Shown in pieces: positions 8,488-16,574 of a stretch of 64,000 nt of DNA. This DNA comes from an uncultured bacterium (GTDB lineage Bacteria > Patescibacteriota > Saccharimonadia > Saccharimonadales > Saccharimonadaceae). The notes under the pieces are model-generated. The model saw only the letters and a list, made by a program, of their open reading frames with translations. It was not told where the DNA came from and ran no database searches. Location: NCBI GenBank assembly GCA_902761145.1, contig CACWJA010000003.1, positions 64,092 through 128,091 of the forward strand, given 5' to 3'. Both the position numbers and the translations under genes were made by a program. Numbering within the stretch: the first letter of the stretch is position 1; the number at the start of each line of letters is the position of its first letter.

Positions 8488-9396
8488 TTAGGCGGATTCT
8501 CCAGAATCCTTTACGCTTTTATCATTCTCTACGTCTTTACTACCGTCGCTACTAGTATTTTTCTCTGCCTCAATTTTCTCCCTTACCTCTTTTTCTATCA
8601 TTTCCCTACGCACCTGTTCTTCAATTTCCGCTCTCAATTCAGCCTCAGTCTTCTTTGGCTTGGAAGTATTACCTTCCGCATCGTCCTCCACCTTCTTTTC
8701 CGCAGCCGCTTTATTTTTTGATTTCTCATTACTGGATAATATTAGCGCCACTATCGTTATCGAAAACCAAGCAAACCCAGCAAAACCAGCCAGCATTCCT
8801 AGTCTACTCAAAAATTCACTTCTAAAATTAAAATCCAATGATACCGCTAGTATAAAAAACATCAGTTCATACGTAGCACATATAACAGCCGTTATTTTAA
8901 GAGGCCTTATCATGCCCCTCTTTTTTCCTTCGTAAATAGCCAGCACATTTGACCCCAGCAAACCAAGTGCCGACAAACTTGAAGATATCAACGCAAACTT
9001 AAATAGCACAGACATACCCGTAACACACGTCGAGCCAGCCGCTCTCATTTTTGTAGTTTCACATACCCATCCTAGCTCCGGATCCCAGCAAAGCAATGTC
9101 CACAGCACGGTCCAAGCCAAATTAGATATTAGCCCAATCAAAGCAAAAGTTTGAATCGATGGATCTTCTATCGCTATTTGTTTAAAATTATTCACACTAA
9201 TCATCATCATTAGGGCCACTATAAACATTGTCCCTATAAACTTACTTATAATCTCGCCGCTCGAGCTACCACCAATCAAAATCGTAATAGCCCCCAACAC
9301 TACCCCACCAACTAGCAGCCAAATTGCCGCCTTCAAAACATACTTACGTATACTCTCTAATTTTTCTAAACTTGTTTTGCTAATAATACTACTCAT
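8488..9396 (-). CDS. Multi-pass membrane protein with charged coiled-coil tail
   Basis: A 302-residue protein of unknown function. About six hydrophobic segments occupy residues 25-215. The C-terminal 80 residues are almost entirely charged (Lys/Glu/Ala), predicted to form a cytoplasmic coiled coil (KKTEAELRAEIEEQVRREM). A longer frame starts six codons upstream, but the ATG at 9396 lies six bases after a TACAAT and is the better, leaderless start. The -10 lies directly after the comEC stop codon, so the gene can be transcribed separately from comEC. Confidence 0.6.
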   Translation of the reverse strand: MSSIISKTSLEKLESIRKYVLKAAIWLLVGGVVLGAITILIGGSSSGEIISKFIGTMFIVALMMMISVNNFKQIAIEDPSIQTFALIGLISNLAWTVLWTLLCWDPELGWVCETTKMRAAGSTCVTGMSVLFKFALISSSLSALGLLGSNVLAIYEGKKRGMIRPLKITAVICATYELMFFILAVSLDFNFRSEFLSRLGMLAGFAGFAWFSITIVALILSSNEKSKNKAAAEKKVEDDAEGNTSKPKKTEAELRAEIEEQVRREMIEKEVREKIEAEKNTSSDGSKDVENDKSVKDSGESA

Positions 9397-9402
9397 ACGC
9401 AC

Positions 9403-9408
9403 ATTGTA
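9403..9408 (-). promoter_or_regulatory. -10 box, leaderless promoter
   Basis: TACAAT, then six bases (GTGCGT), then the ATG at 9396. It sets the start of the membrane protein. Confidence 0.55.
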
Positions 9409-9415
9409 CCACATT

Positions 9416-10894
9416 TTACAAAACGCTTCTGTATTTTACCGCATTTATTTTACGCCTCAATAGCCCTATTGCTAAAGGCACAATAATCAGAATATATATC
9501 AAAAACACCCACCACTGGTATGGCTCTATCTCTACCACAAAACTTTTCATCCCACCAAAAAAATCCACTACCGCCATATGAAAATCCAGCATTTTCGTCG
9601 CCACAAAAGACACTGCTATTTCTACCCCAGGCACCCCTGCCACCACGCCAGTCATAAATACTAATCCCATTGCAATAGACAATGTCGGCAGAATTAGCAA
9701 ATTCGCCGCCACACTAATTAGCGACACCATTCCGTAATAATATAATATTATAGGCAACGTCATCAAAGTAGCCGCCACCGTAGCCATAATAACGCCCATC
9801 ACAAACCCAGGTTTTTTCTCGCCATAAAAATATCTCGTAAACCCAGGCCCTAGTATCATTATCCCTGCAAAGCTCGCAAACGACAGCAGCCACCCCAAGT
9901 TATTAATATACATAGGATTAATCAGCAGGGTCACAGCCGCCACCAATAATATCAATCGCCAAGGCTCCACTTTCCTGCCCACCGCCCATGCTATCACAGC
10001 AATAATCGCCATTATCCCTGCACGCATAATAGATGGTGTCCACCCAATCATCGCCATAAAAAACACTATAAAAATCACCGAGAAAAACACTCCCGCAAAT
10101 CTCGACATTTTTCCAAATATCCTTCTTGCCACTTCTACCAGTATCGCCAAATGCGCCCCGCTCGCCACTACTATATGTACCAGCCCCACCGTACGCAATT
10201 TTTCATTCAATTCATCTGGCAGCCCAGATCTCATCCCCAGTAAATACGACAAGCCTAAGTTCACTTGCGGCTCCGACATCAATCCCTTCACACGCCCGGC
10301 GAACCAATTTCTCACACCCAGCACCCAGTCTCCCGGCTCTGGCCGTTCCCATTTTATAGTCTCTGGCTTATACATATATCCATTGTATGTACCAAATCCT
10401 TCTTTCATTTTTCCTTTTAGTGTTACTTTATCGCCACGCGCCAAGTCACCATTCTTCATTCCTGCTATAAATATACTCCCGCTAGCTGCATATTCTCCAT
10501 CTTCGCCAAATTTTAAATCCTTTAACTTATACTTCGTTGCATCATCCTCCACCTCTGGGTCCCCATCTATCACCCCACACACTATCACATTTTGTCCATA
10601 CAGTGTCGCTATATATCCCTCATTCACAAGTTCACCAGAACACCTCACAAAAGCAAGTATCATCCCAGCCACCAGTGTCACCACTACGAATACAACCTTT
10701 GGCCGAAAGTACACTATCATCATCACTGCCACCACACACCCTACCCATATTGGAGACACAAAATAATTAATCCTCAGCGCCACCGCTAGTATAGTGCCTA
10801 TCACCACACCCACACATAGCGCCACCACATGCCACGACTGGTGCAAACTTTTCCCTAACCATCTCCACATATACGTTTTATCTACCACGCCCAT
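9416..10894 (-). CDS. comEC: ComEC/Rec2-type DNA uptake channel, short form
   Basis: A 492-residue integral membrane protein. An N-terminal soluble OB-like region (about residues 95-195, after two or three helices) is followed by the competence domain with the conserved VHIVVASGAHLAIL stretch and about eight helices. The protein ends soon after the last helix (LLRRKINAVKYRSVL). The metallo-beta-lactamase-like domain found at the C-terminus of many ComEC proteins of about 750 residues is absent. The family carries single-stranded DNA across the inner membrane in natural transformation. No clear ribosome binding site precedes the ATG at 10894. Confidence 0.88.
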   Translation of the reverse strand: MGVVDKTYMWRWLGKSLHQSWHVVALCVGVVIGTILAVALRINYFVSPIWVGCVVAVMMIVYFRPKVVFVVVTLVAGMILAFVRCSGELVNEGYIATLYGQNVIVCGVIDGDPEVEDDATKYKLKDLKFGEDGEYAASGSIFIAGMKNGDLARGDKVTLKGKMKEGFGTYNGYMYKPETIKWERPEPGDWVLGVRNWFAGRVKGLMSEPQVNLGLSYLLGMRSGLPDELNEKLRTVGLVHIVVASGAHLAILVEVARRIFGKMSRFAGVFFSVIFIVFFMAMIGWTPSIMRAGIMAIIAVIAWAVGRKVEPWRLILLVAAVTLLINPMYINNLGWLLSFASFAGIMILGPGFTRYFYGEKKPGFVMGVIMATVAATLMTLPIILYYYGMVSLISVAANLLILPTLSIAMGLVFMTGVVAGVPGVEIAVSFVATKMLDFHMAVVDFFGGMKSFVVEIEPYQWWVFLIYILIIVPLAIGLLRRKINAVKYRSVL

Positions 10895-10946
10895 CTTTTA
10901 TTTTCAACCCACCGCACCTCATATACTATTATTTATTAAAATGTGA

Positions 10947-10952
10947 TATAAT
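10947..10952 (+). promoter_or_regulatory. -10 box upstream of tRNA-Arg(CCG)
   Basis: TATAAT about 90 bases before the tRNA. A 17-codon frame (ATG at 10957) and a hairpin lie between them, and could be a leader. Confidence 0.45.
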
Positions 10953-10997
10953 TACCATGTACACCATGGTTCTACTATATATGGATGTACCTCCCAG

Positions 10998-11031
10998 CAA
11001 AGGCAAATAGCGGCAACGTTGTTTGCCTTTG
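10998..11031 (+). repeat. Inverted repeat before tRNA-Arg(CCG)
   Basis: CAAAGGCAAA and TTTGCCTTTG, ten pairs with a 14-base loop, ending eight bases before the tRNA. It may be a processing or attenuation hairpin. No T run follows. Confidence 0.55.
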
Positions 11032-11038
11032 TAATTAC

Positions 11039-11115
11039 GCACTCGTAGCTCAGCTGGATAGAGCGTCAGTTTCCGGAACTGAAGGTCACACGTTCGAATC
11101 GTGCCGAGTGTACCA
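11039..11115 (+). tRNA. tRNA-Arg(CCG)
   Basis: A 77-base cloverleaf. The acceptor stem is GCACTCG/CGAGTGT with an A discriminator and encoded CCA. The anticodon loop TTCCGGA reads CCG, and the T loop is TTCGAAT. Confidence 0.93.
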
Positions 11116-11176
11116 AAAGCTAAAAATATAACTTGTTGTATTTTTAAGTTTTGGCTACCGCCCGGCTAGATCCCTC

Positions 11177-11196
11177 ATCGTGCCGAGTGTACCAAA
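11177..11196 (+). repeat. Duplicate of the tRNA-Arg(CCG) 3' end
   Basis: Twenty bases are identical to 11098-11117, that is the last 18 bases of the tRNA including CCA plus two more. It lies 79 bases downstream in the same orientation. The stretch between has an AT-rich hairpin followed by TTTT. Confidence 0.65.
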
Positions 11197-11208
11197 TAGT
11201 TTAATCAC

Positions 11209-11285
11209 GCACCGGTAGCTCAGTGGATTAGAGCATCTGTCTTCGGAACAGAGGGTCGTGGGTTCGAATCCCTCCCGGTGTACCA
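11209..11285 (+). tRNA. tRNA-Arg(TCG)
   Basis: A 77-base cloverleaf. The acceptor stem is GCACCGG/CCGGTGT with an A discriminator and encoded CCA. The anticodon loop CTTCGGA reads TCG, and the T loop is TTCGAAT. Confidence 0.93.
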
Positions 11286-11324
11286 TGAAATAAAAACAAG
11301 GCCAAAGGCCTTATTTTTATTTCA
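11285..11324 (+). terminator. Intrinsic terminator after tRNA-Arg(TCG)
   Basis: AAGGCC-AAA-GGCCTT core inside a longer AT stem (ATGAAATAAAAA pairing with the downstream ATTTTTATTTCAT), giving a T-rich tail. Confidence 0.75.
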
Positions 11325-11330
11325 TAATAT

Positions 11331-11552
11331 CTGGGAGGAATAAGAACCCGAAGGGTTCGCTAGTAGTAGGAGTTGAGTAAATATCCAGAGTTTACTCTGG
11401 ATATTTCGAAACGACGCCCTACGAATTGTTTTTACAAAGTAAAAACAAAATTCCTCCGAATTCACCAATTAATCCTAAAGCAAATTCGTACCAAGCAAAG
11501 CAAAATTATTTACCCCTCCGAGTATACCATCATAAGATTAGGCCCCTCCCAG
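11331..11552 (+). ncRNA. Candidate structured RNA in a gene-free stretch
   Basis: The gap 11286-11732 holds no convincing gene but is rich in structure. CTGGGAGG (11331-11338) can pair with CCTCCCAG (11545-11552) to close a roughly 220-base domain. Inside are a perfect 12-pair hairpin with a four-base loop (11379-11406) and an 8-13-pair hairpin (11423-11453). An intrinsic terminator follows at 11623. No match to RNase P, tmRNA, SRP or 6S hallmarks was seen. A near-copy of the tRNA-Arg(TCG) 3' end (CTCCGAGTATACCAT, near 11516) is also present. It could equally be decayed sequence. Confidence 0.25.
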
Positions 11553-11622
11553 GTCCTTTTTCATCTGTTGAGAGTCGGTTCGAGCAAGCTCAAATTATTA
11601 TTCTCACCATTTTCTCTTCGCC

Positions 11623-11646
11623 AACAAGCAAACCGCTTGTTTTTTA
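11623..11646 (+). terminator. Intrinsic terminator overlapping the subtilase promoter
   Basis: AACAAGC-AAACC-GCTTGTT followed by TTTTA and a T-rich run. Something upstream on the plus strand must be transcribed into it. The -35 of the next gene lies inside the stem. Confidence 0.65.
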
Positions 11647-11665
11647 TTTTTATTTTGTGTACAAT
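11637..11665 (+). promoter_or_regulatory. Promoter of the subtilase operon
   Basis: TTGTTT at 11637-11642, 17 bases, TACAAT at 11660-11665. About 65 bases of leader follow before the ATG at 11733, which has only a weak AGGGAT-like site. Confidence 0.6.
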
Positions 11666-11732
11666 ATATACAAGAGTAAAGAGTTTATTGGTTGTTACAA
11701 ACATAAAAAAGTAGTTTAAATAGGGATGCACA

Positions 11733-14700
11733 ATGAAGAAACGTAACATACCAGTTATTTTGGGAACTTTTCTATTAACAGCTGGAGCCTTTTTCGCTCT
11801 AGCACTGGCGTTTTCGCACAAAAAAATAGAAAGCCTTACCGACCTTATAAACATATCTAAACTTTCACAGGAATTTATGGACAATTATTTTGAAGGTATG
11901 AAACAAATCTCCGCAAATTATGACTCTAAAAACATCCTAATCGTTGTCTCATCGGACAATATAACAGAAACTTTTGGTGCACAGACAATTATAAAAGCCC
12001 CAAATAATACCTACATCCTTGGTTATGAAAGCAAAACTGATAAAATCGCAGCAAAGAAAGAACTAGAAAATATTAGTCACATATATAGCATAACAGAAAA
12101 CCAAAAATACACTCTAACTAATTACGATAATAATATTGCATATAATTCTTGGGGCATAGAAAGAACTGGGCTTAACCACACAATTAACCTTATCAATGAA
12201 AAAGGTGGCGAAAATGTCACTGCCGCCATCATAGATACCGGCTGCGATATGGATTTATTCAACAAATATTTCCCAGGCAAAATCGAGGAAACATATAATT
12301 TATACGACGTAGACACATATGGCCACGAAACAATGTTTGACAATTACGGGCACGGCACCCATATCGCCGGGACTATCGCCGAAGGCACACCAAACAATGT
12401 TAAAATACTGCCCGTTAAAACTACCGATGGGGATGATTTAACCACTATAGACTTTATCGCTGCAATTAATTACATTGCGTACAATCACAAAGCCGACGTA
12501 ATAAATATGAGCTTTAGCCTAGACGATATTGACACCGCCATCGACTACCATGCTAACCCCGCTTACCTAGCAATAGAAGCCGCAAATGAAGAAAATATCA
12601 TCAGCATAGTAGCAGCGGGAAACGAGTCAACAACAAATGTAAAATATCCAGCCGGATTTGATAACACCATCTCCATCGCCGCCGTTGATTCTACTCTTGA
12701 ACAAGCCGAATTCTCCAATATCGGTAATACAATTACCTTCTCCGCTCCCGGCGTAAACATCAAGAGTATAATGGGAAGCTATACTACCATCTCGAAGGCA
12801 CATAGTGCCATGCAAGGAGATGATGGCGACGCTGACCACGAAACACTAGATGGCACATCTATGGCAGCACCCCACGCAGTAAGCGCCGTAGCTACATTGA
12901 AAAGCTTTGATAGAACCCTATCACTAGACGATACCATTGAGATTTTGAAAGACCATGTCACGGACTTAGGACCAAAAGGTAAAGATCTGATTTTTGGCTA
13001 TGGTTTTATAGACCTATCGAATGTTGAGCTCTGCGAAGATCCTTTGACGCAATCTTGCGACGATTACTCAATCTTTAAAAAGAAAAGTTTATCAGGCATA
13101 ACTATAGAGGAAACTATACTAACCCCATACAATTATGGCAGTGTCACTAATATACTAGCTACCAGAGTGAGAATTAATGGAAATGATAATTCTTTTTGGA
13201 TTAAGCGACTGGATGAACTTGACGGTGTTACAATTTCTGGCTATGATCCATATGCCAACTCGGAGCAACTAATCACTATTAATTATAAAGGATATGAAAC
13301 CTCCTTTGCTATTACTAATCCAAATAATTACGAATCGGGATGGCAGTACACGCAGGACATCATAAATGAGCAAAATGTCTCCATCATTTCGGGATACAAC
13401 GATAACGATTTACAAATTAAAAAACTATACTTCCCAAATTATACAGACGAAAATCAACCAATATATGCGGTTAGCACACATACCTTCGATGGATCATCCG
13501 ATAAAATCTTCTACCAAGAGATTTATTTGCCAAATAATATCCGAAAACTAGGAGACCAAATCTTCATGAACTTTAACAATATGTACCAATTAAAAAGTGA
13601 TGCCGAAGACCTTGAAGTTTCCGACAGCACTTTTAAAAACTTAAGGTATCTCACCATCATAGATGCAAACATTTTATTCGGTAATAATAGCAAAGAAGCA
13701 TTCAGAGACGATCAGCTGCTAACAGGAATTCATCTTTCCCCCAATAATACATACATTCCTCCAGCCAGTTTCCTCAATTGCTACAATCTAAAAGAAATCA
13801 CTTTACCAGACAGTGTCACCAGAATAGATTCATCCGCATTTTTCTCCTCTGGCCTAGACTCCATTATTTTACCAAACGGCATACAAAAGATTGAAAGTGA
13901 CGCATTCAGCAACACCAAAATCCAAAGCGTCCTTATTCCAGCTTCTGTAACTAGCCTAGCTCCAGGGTCTTTCAACAGCCCCAGGCTCAAGAATATCACC
14001 GTATCAAATGAAAATTCCATCTATGACAGTCGTAATAATTGCAACGCCGTCATAGAAAGCAATACTGACACACTCATTATCGGCACTAACCAAACAATTA
14101 TACCAGACACAGTTAAGGTTATAAGCATGGACTCATTTAAACGCTCTGGACTATCAACTATTTCAATCCCAGAAGGCGTGGAATCTATAAAAAGATCCGC
14201 ATTTGGAGAAAACTCCAAGCTAAGCAAGGTTATTATCCCGCGTTCAGTCACTTCCATTGAACCGTATAACTTTGGAGCAGGGACAACAGGCGATCTTATA
14301 GCTGGAGGAACTAAACTTTACATCTACGATCAATCATACGCTCATAGTTATGCCCTAAATACCAATCTTGCTTATGTACTTTTGGATGAAACATCATCCG
14401 CACCAGACATTGAATATATTAAACCAATATCTTCCAGATCGGAATATTTCCCGTATGAGCAAGTAGACCCAGGCACTATAACTATAGAGATCAAATATTA
14501 TGGCATAGATGAGCCAGAAATAATAACTAACTTCAGTCAAATAATATATCCGCAGGCAAGCAGGGATAGTTTTCGCAGTGGTGATATGTTCTTCCGAGTT
14601 GTCTACGATACTTCCAGTGGTTACCACGATCTACGTAGCACCTTCCGAGCAGACGTCGCCAATAATGTAGATATTGAGGATAAAACTAGCGATAAAATAG

Positions 14701-15332
14701 TCGCATTCAATGGACTACCGCACACTATAAATACACATATAGATACAAAAAGTGACTACAATATCGAAATCAAATATATGGACACTAATGGCAATTATGT
14801 ATTAGAACAACCACCAAAGTATACGGAAATTGGTGAGTACACCATAGATTACAAGGTATATCTAAACGGAGAAGATGTGGAATATTATGGAGAACACATT
14901 CTCATCATAACATCAGAAGATATTATAAGTTTTGACGAAGATATCACTATAGATGATAACATTATCGTTGCCAACAAAAATGACAATTATGATAATATCA
15001 TCAATAAAATACACACTTATTCAAACAAAGGCACTTTCGAACACCTAGATAAAAATAGTACAATCCAAGAATCACAATCTTTTAGCACTGACGATACTAT
15101 AAAAATAAAAGTATATGACTATGAGCAAAATTACAAGATAGCCGTACTCGGTGATACCGACGGCAACGGGACAATTGCAGAAGCAGACTATTTAAATGTC
15201 AAAAACGATATCATGGACACAGAAAAACTATCCGGCGTCTACAAAAAAGCCGCCGATATGAATGACAATGATAAAATCGACATTATAGACTATATCAGAG
15301 TAAAGAAAATTATTATGGGAGGTAACTTATGA
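11733..15332 (+). CDS. Surface subtilisin-like protease with BspA-type LRRs and dockerin
   Basis: A 1199-residue exported protein. A signal anchor covers residues 7-27 and a possible inhibitor-like region about 65-120. A subtilase (S8) domain has its triad at Asp168 (IIDTG), His207 (GHGTHIAG) and Ser376 (GTSMAAPHA). Residues about 630-880 carry BspA-type leucine-rich repeats (LPDSVTRIDSSAF, IPEGVESIKRSAF). Two beta-rich segments follow. The C-terminal 55 residues form a type I dockerin with two calcium loops (DTDGNGTIAEAD and DMNDNDKIDIID). The protein likely cleaves proteins at the cell surface while bound through its dockerin. It overlaps the next gene by ATGA, so the two are translationally coupled. 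Confidence 0.85.
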   Translation: MKKRNIPVILGTFLLTAGAFFALALAFSHKKIESLTDLINISKLSQEFMDNYFEGMKQISANYDSKNILIVVSSDNITETFGAQTIIKAPNNTYILGYESKTDKIAAKKELENISHIYSITENQKYTLTNYDNNIAYNSWGIERTGLNHTINLINEKGGENVTAAIIDTGCDMDLFNKYFPGKIEETYNLYDVDTYGHETMFDNYGHGTHIAGTIAEGTPNNVKILPVKTTDGDDLTTIDFIAAINYIAYNHKADVINMSFSLDDIDTAIDYHANPAYLAIEAANEENIISIVAAGNESTTNVKYPAGFDNTISIAAVDSTLEQAEFSNIGNTITFSAPGVNIKSIMGSYTTISKAHSAMQGDDGDADHETLDGTSMAAPHAVSAVATLKSFDRTLSLDDTIEILKDHVTDLGPKGKDLIFGYGFIDLSNVELCEDPLTQSCDDYSIFKKKSLSGITIEETILTPYNYGSVTNILATRVRINGNDNSFWIKRLDELDGVTISGYDPYANSEQLITINYKGYETSFAITNPNNYESGWQYTQDIINEQNVSIISGYNDNDLQIKKLYFPNYTDENQPIYAVSTHTFDGSSDKIFYQEIYLPNNIRKLGDQIFMNFNNMYQLKSDAEDLEVSDSTFKNLRYLTIIDANILFGNNSKEAFRDDQLLTGIHLSPNNTYIPPASFLNCYNLKEITLPDSVTRIDSSAFFSSGLDSIILPNGIQKIESDAFSNTKIQSVLIPASVTSLAPGSFNSPRLKNITVSNENSIYDSRNNCNAVIESNTDTLIIGTNQTIIPDTVKVISMDSFKRSGLSTISIPEGVESIKRSAFGENSKLSKVIIPRSVTSIEPYNFGAGTTGDLIAGGTKLYIYDQSYAHSYALNTNLAYVLLDETSSAPDIEYIKPISSRSEYFPYEQVDPGTITIEIKYYGIDEPEIITNFSQIIYPQASRDSFRSGDMFFRVVYDTSSGYHDLRSTFRADVANNVDIEDKTSDKIVAFNGLPHTINTHIDTKSDYNIEIKYMDTNGNYVLEQPPKYTEIGEYTIDYKVYLNGEDVEYYGEHILIITSEDIISFDEDITIDDNIIVANKNDNYDNIINKIHTYSNKGTFEHLDKNSTIQESQSFSTDDTIKIKVYDYEQNYKIAVLGDTDGNGTIAEADYLNVKNDIMDTEKLSGVYKKAADMNDNDKIDIIDYIRVKKIIMGGNL

Positions 15333-15897
15333 AAAAAATACTTCTAGGGCTAGCGACTATTCTTATGGTAGCCGTATTGGCCCCACTAGCGTATCTACAC
15401 AGAATATAACCTTGCATCCAGGCGAGTCAGCATCTTTTTCTATCACAGCCTCCAACTCCGCCGGAAAGATTAATCTATCATCCTCCAATACTAACATAGC
15501 TTCAGTGGATACAGATACCGTCTTTTTGGATATAAACTCAGAGGACATAGCAGTCAAAGCTAATAACATAGGGACCGTATCCATCATAGTCACAGCATCC
15601 TCCAACTTCGCAACCTACGACGAAGAAATTCTAGAAGGTCAATCTTATGAAATTGCAGTCAACGTGATAGATAAAGACCCCGAAGCTAGTAGCAATACCC
15701 AAAACAATGATATTACCGTTAACCAAAACGAAACCAAAAATACAAATAGCACAATCAGCACACCAGACACCGGCAACAACCAGCAAGCAAACGACAGTCC
15801 TAGCCCAATTGTTCTATCAGGTATAATTGGAACGTCATTTGCCATCCTATTTTTTACTATATTTTATTTTTACAATCGCAATAAATCTATTAAGTAG
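15329..15897 (+). pseudogene. Ig-like wall or membrane anchor protein with TPDTG motif; frameshifted
   Basis: The ATG overlaps the subtilase stop and follows a GGAGG site. Frame 2 gives a signal peptide (MKKILLGLATILMVAVLAP) but stops after 26 codons. From about 15385 the downstream frame encodes a secreted protein: an Ig-like domain (NITLHPGESASFS to about YEIAVNV), an Asn/Thr-rich linker, a TPDTG sorting-like motif, a hydrophobic helix and a basic end (YNRNKSIK). One extra C in the C4 tract at 15381-15384 would join them into one 189-residue protein. Its position beside a dockerin protein makes it a candidate cohesin-like partner. The break may be a sequencing error, a phase-variation state or decay. 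Confidence 0.65.
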
Positions 15898-16036
15898 CCA
15901 ACACCACATCCTCGTCTCGCCAATAATTTCGTAATCTTTCACGAGCAAATTCTCCCCTCAATAATCCTCTACCATTCCACCTCGTACCCTCTTCATACTT
16001 ACTTGAAATAACTATCCATTTTCTCCATCGCACCAT
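15890..16036 (-). CDS. Possible small arginine/tryptophan-rich protein
   Basis: A 48-codon frame starting MVRWRKWIVISSKYEEG and ending WRDEDVVLAT, directly downstream of tRNA-Met on the same strand. A GGAGAG lies immediately before the ATG, which is too close for a normal ribosome binding site, though it would suit the GTG at codon 2. It overlaps the end of the anchor gene by eight bases. No known family. It may be a chance frame. Confidence 0.25.
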   Translation of the reverse strand: MVRWRKWIVISSKYEEGTRWNGRGLLRGEFARERLRNYWRDEDVVLAT

Positions 16037-16065
16037 CTCTCCAAAATAAACTACTGCAACAAAAA

Positions 16066-16142
16066 TGGTAGTACCGACTGGGCTTGAACCAGTGACCTTG
16101 GGCTTATGAGTCCCACGCTCTAACCAGCTGAGCTACGGTACC
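16066..16142 (-). tRNA. tRNA with CAU anticodon (elongator Met or Ile2)
   Basis: A 77-base cloverleaf. The acceptor stem is GGTACCG/CGGTACT with an A discriminator and encoded CCA. The anticodon loop CTCATAA reads CAT. It lacks the initiator C1:A72 mismatch. The last pair of the anticodon stem is an A:G mismatch. Sequence alone does not separate elongator methionine from lysidine-modified isoleucine. Confidence 0.9.
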
Positions 16143-16172
16143 ACTCTTTCCATATTGTACCATAAAGTATGG

Positions 16173-16178
16173 TATAAT
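16173..16178 (+). promoter_or_regulatory. -10 box of the pilin gene, leaderless
   Basis: TATAAT, six bases (CAAAGC), ATG at 16185. Confidence 0.6.
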
Positions 16179-16184
16179 CAAAGC

Positions 16185-16574
16185 ATGAAAGCAAAAAAAG
16201 GGTTCACTATACTAGAAATCATTGTCGTTGCCACTTTCGCAACATTACTATTAGTTCTATTCTTTATTCAGAAGTCAAATATCGACGCCATGCAGCGTGA
16301 TGACAACCGCAAGACCGCCATCAATGCCATGTATTATGCATTAGAAGAAAGCTACTACCCAGCACACGGCTACTATCCAGAATCTATCTCAGAAGACAAT
16401 ATCAAAGTAATCGATCCTGCCCTTTGGACCGACCCTTCTGGCTTCAATATAGGAGACAGCTTTAGCTCCTATTCATACGAACCAGCCAATTGCACCGAAG
16501 GCAAATGCAAAGAATACACTCTCAAGGCCGAACTAGAAAAAGAAGACGCTTACGTCAAATACAACCGCAACTAG
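16185..16574 (+). CDS. Type IV pilin-like protein
   Basis: A 129-residue prepilin. The N-terminus MKAKKG/FTILEIIVVATF is a class III signal: a short basic leader, Gly at -1, Phe at +1 and Glu at +5, followed by a roughly 20-residue hydrophobic helix. The globular part is Tyr- and Glu-rich (EESYYPAHGYYPES) with two cysteines near the end (NCTEGKC) that could form a disulphide. A frame with ten more codons exists upstream, but the ATG at 16185 lies six bases after a TATAAT. No pilus assembly genes are near. The gene ends base-to-base against the convergent PH-domain gene. Confidence 0.8.
   Translation: MKAKKGFTILEIIVVATFATLLLVLFFIQKSNIDAMQRDDNRKTAINAMYYALEESYYPAHGYYPESISEDNIKVIDPALWTDPSGFNIGDSFSSYSYEPANCTEGKCKEYTLKAELEKEDAYVKYNRN

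Noticed and set aside
11331-11552. RNase P RNA, tmRNA or 6S RNA in the structured gap
   Set aside because: The conserved cores of these RNAs (for example the GAGGAAAGTCC block, or a tRNA-like end with tag frame) are absent.
11373-11714. 113-codon plus-strand frame between tRNA-Arg and the subtilase
   Set aside because: It runs through two hairpins, a terminator and a promoter, has no ribosome binding site and no family resemblance.
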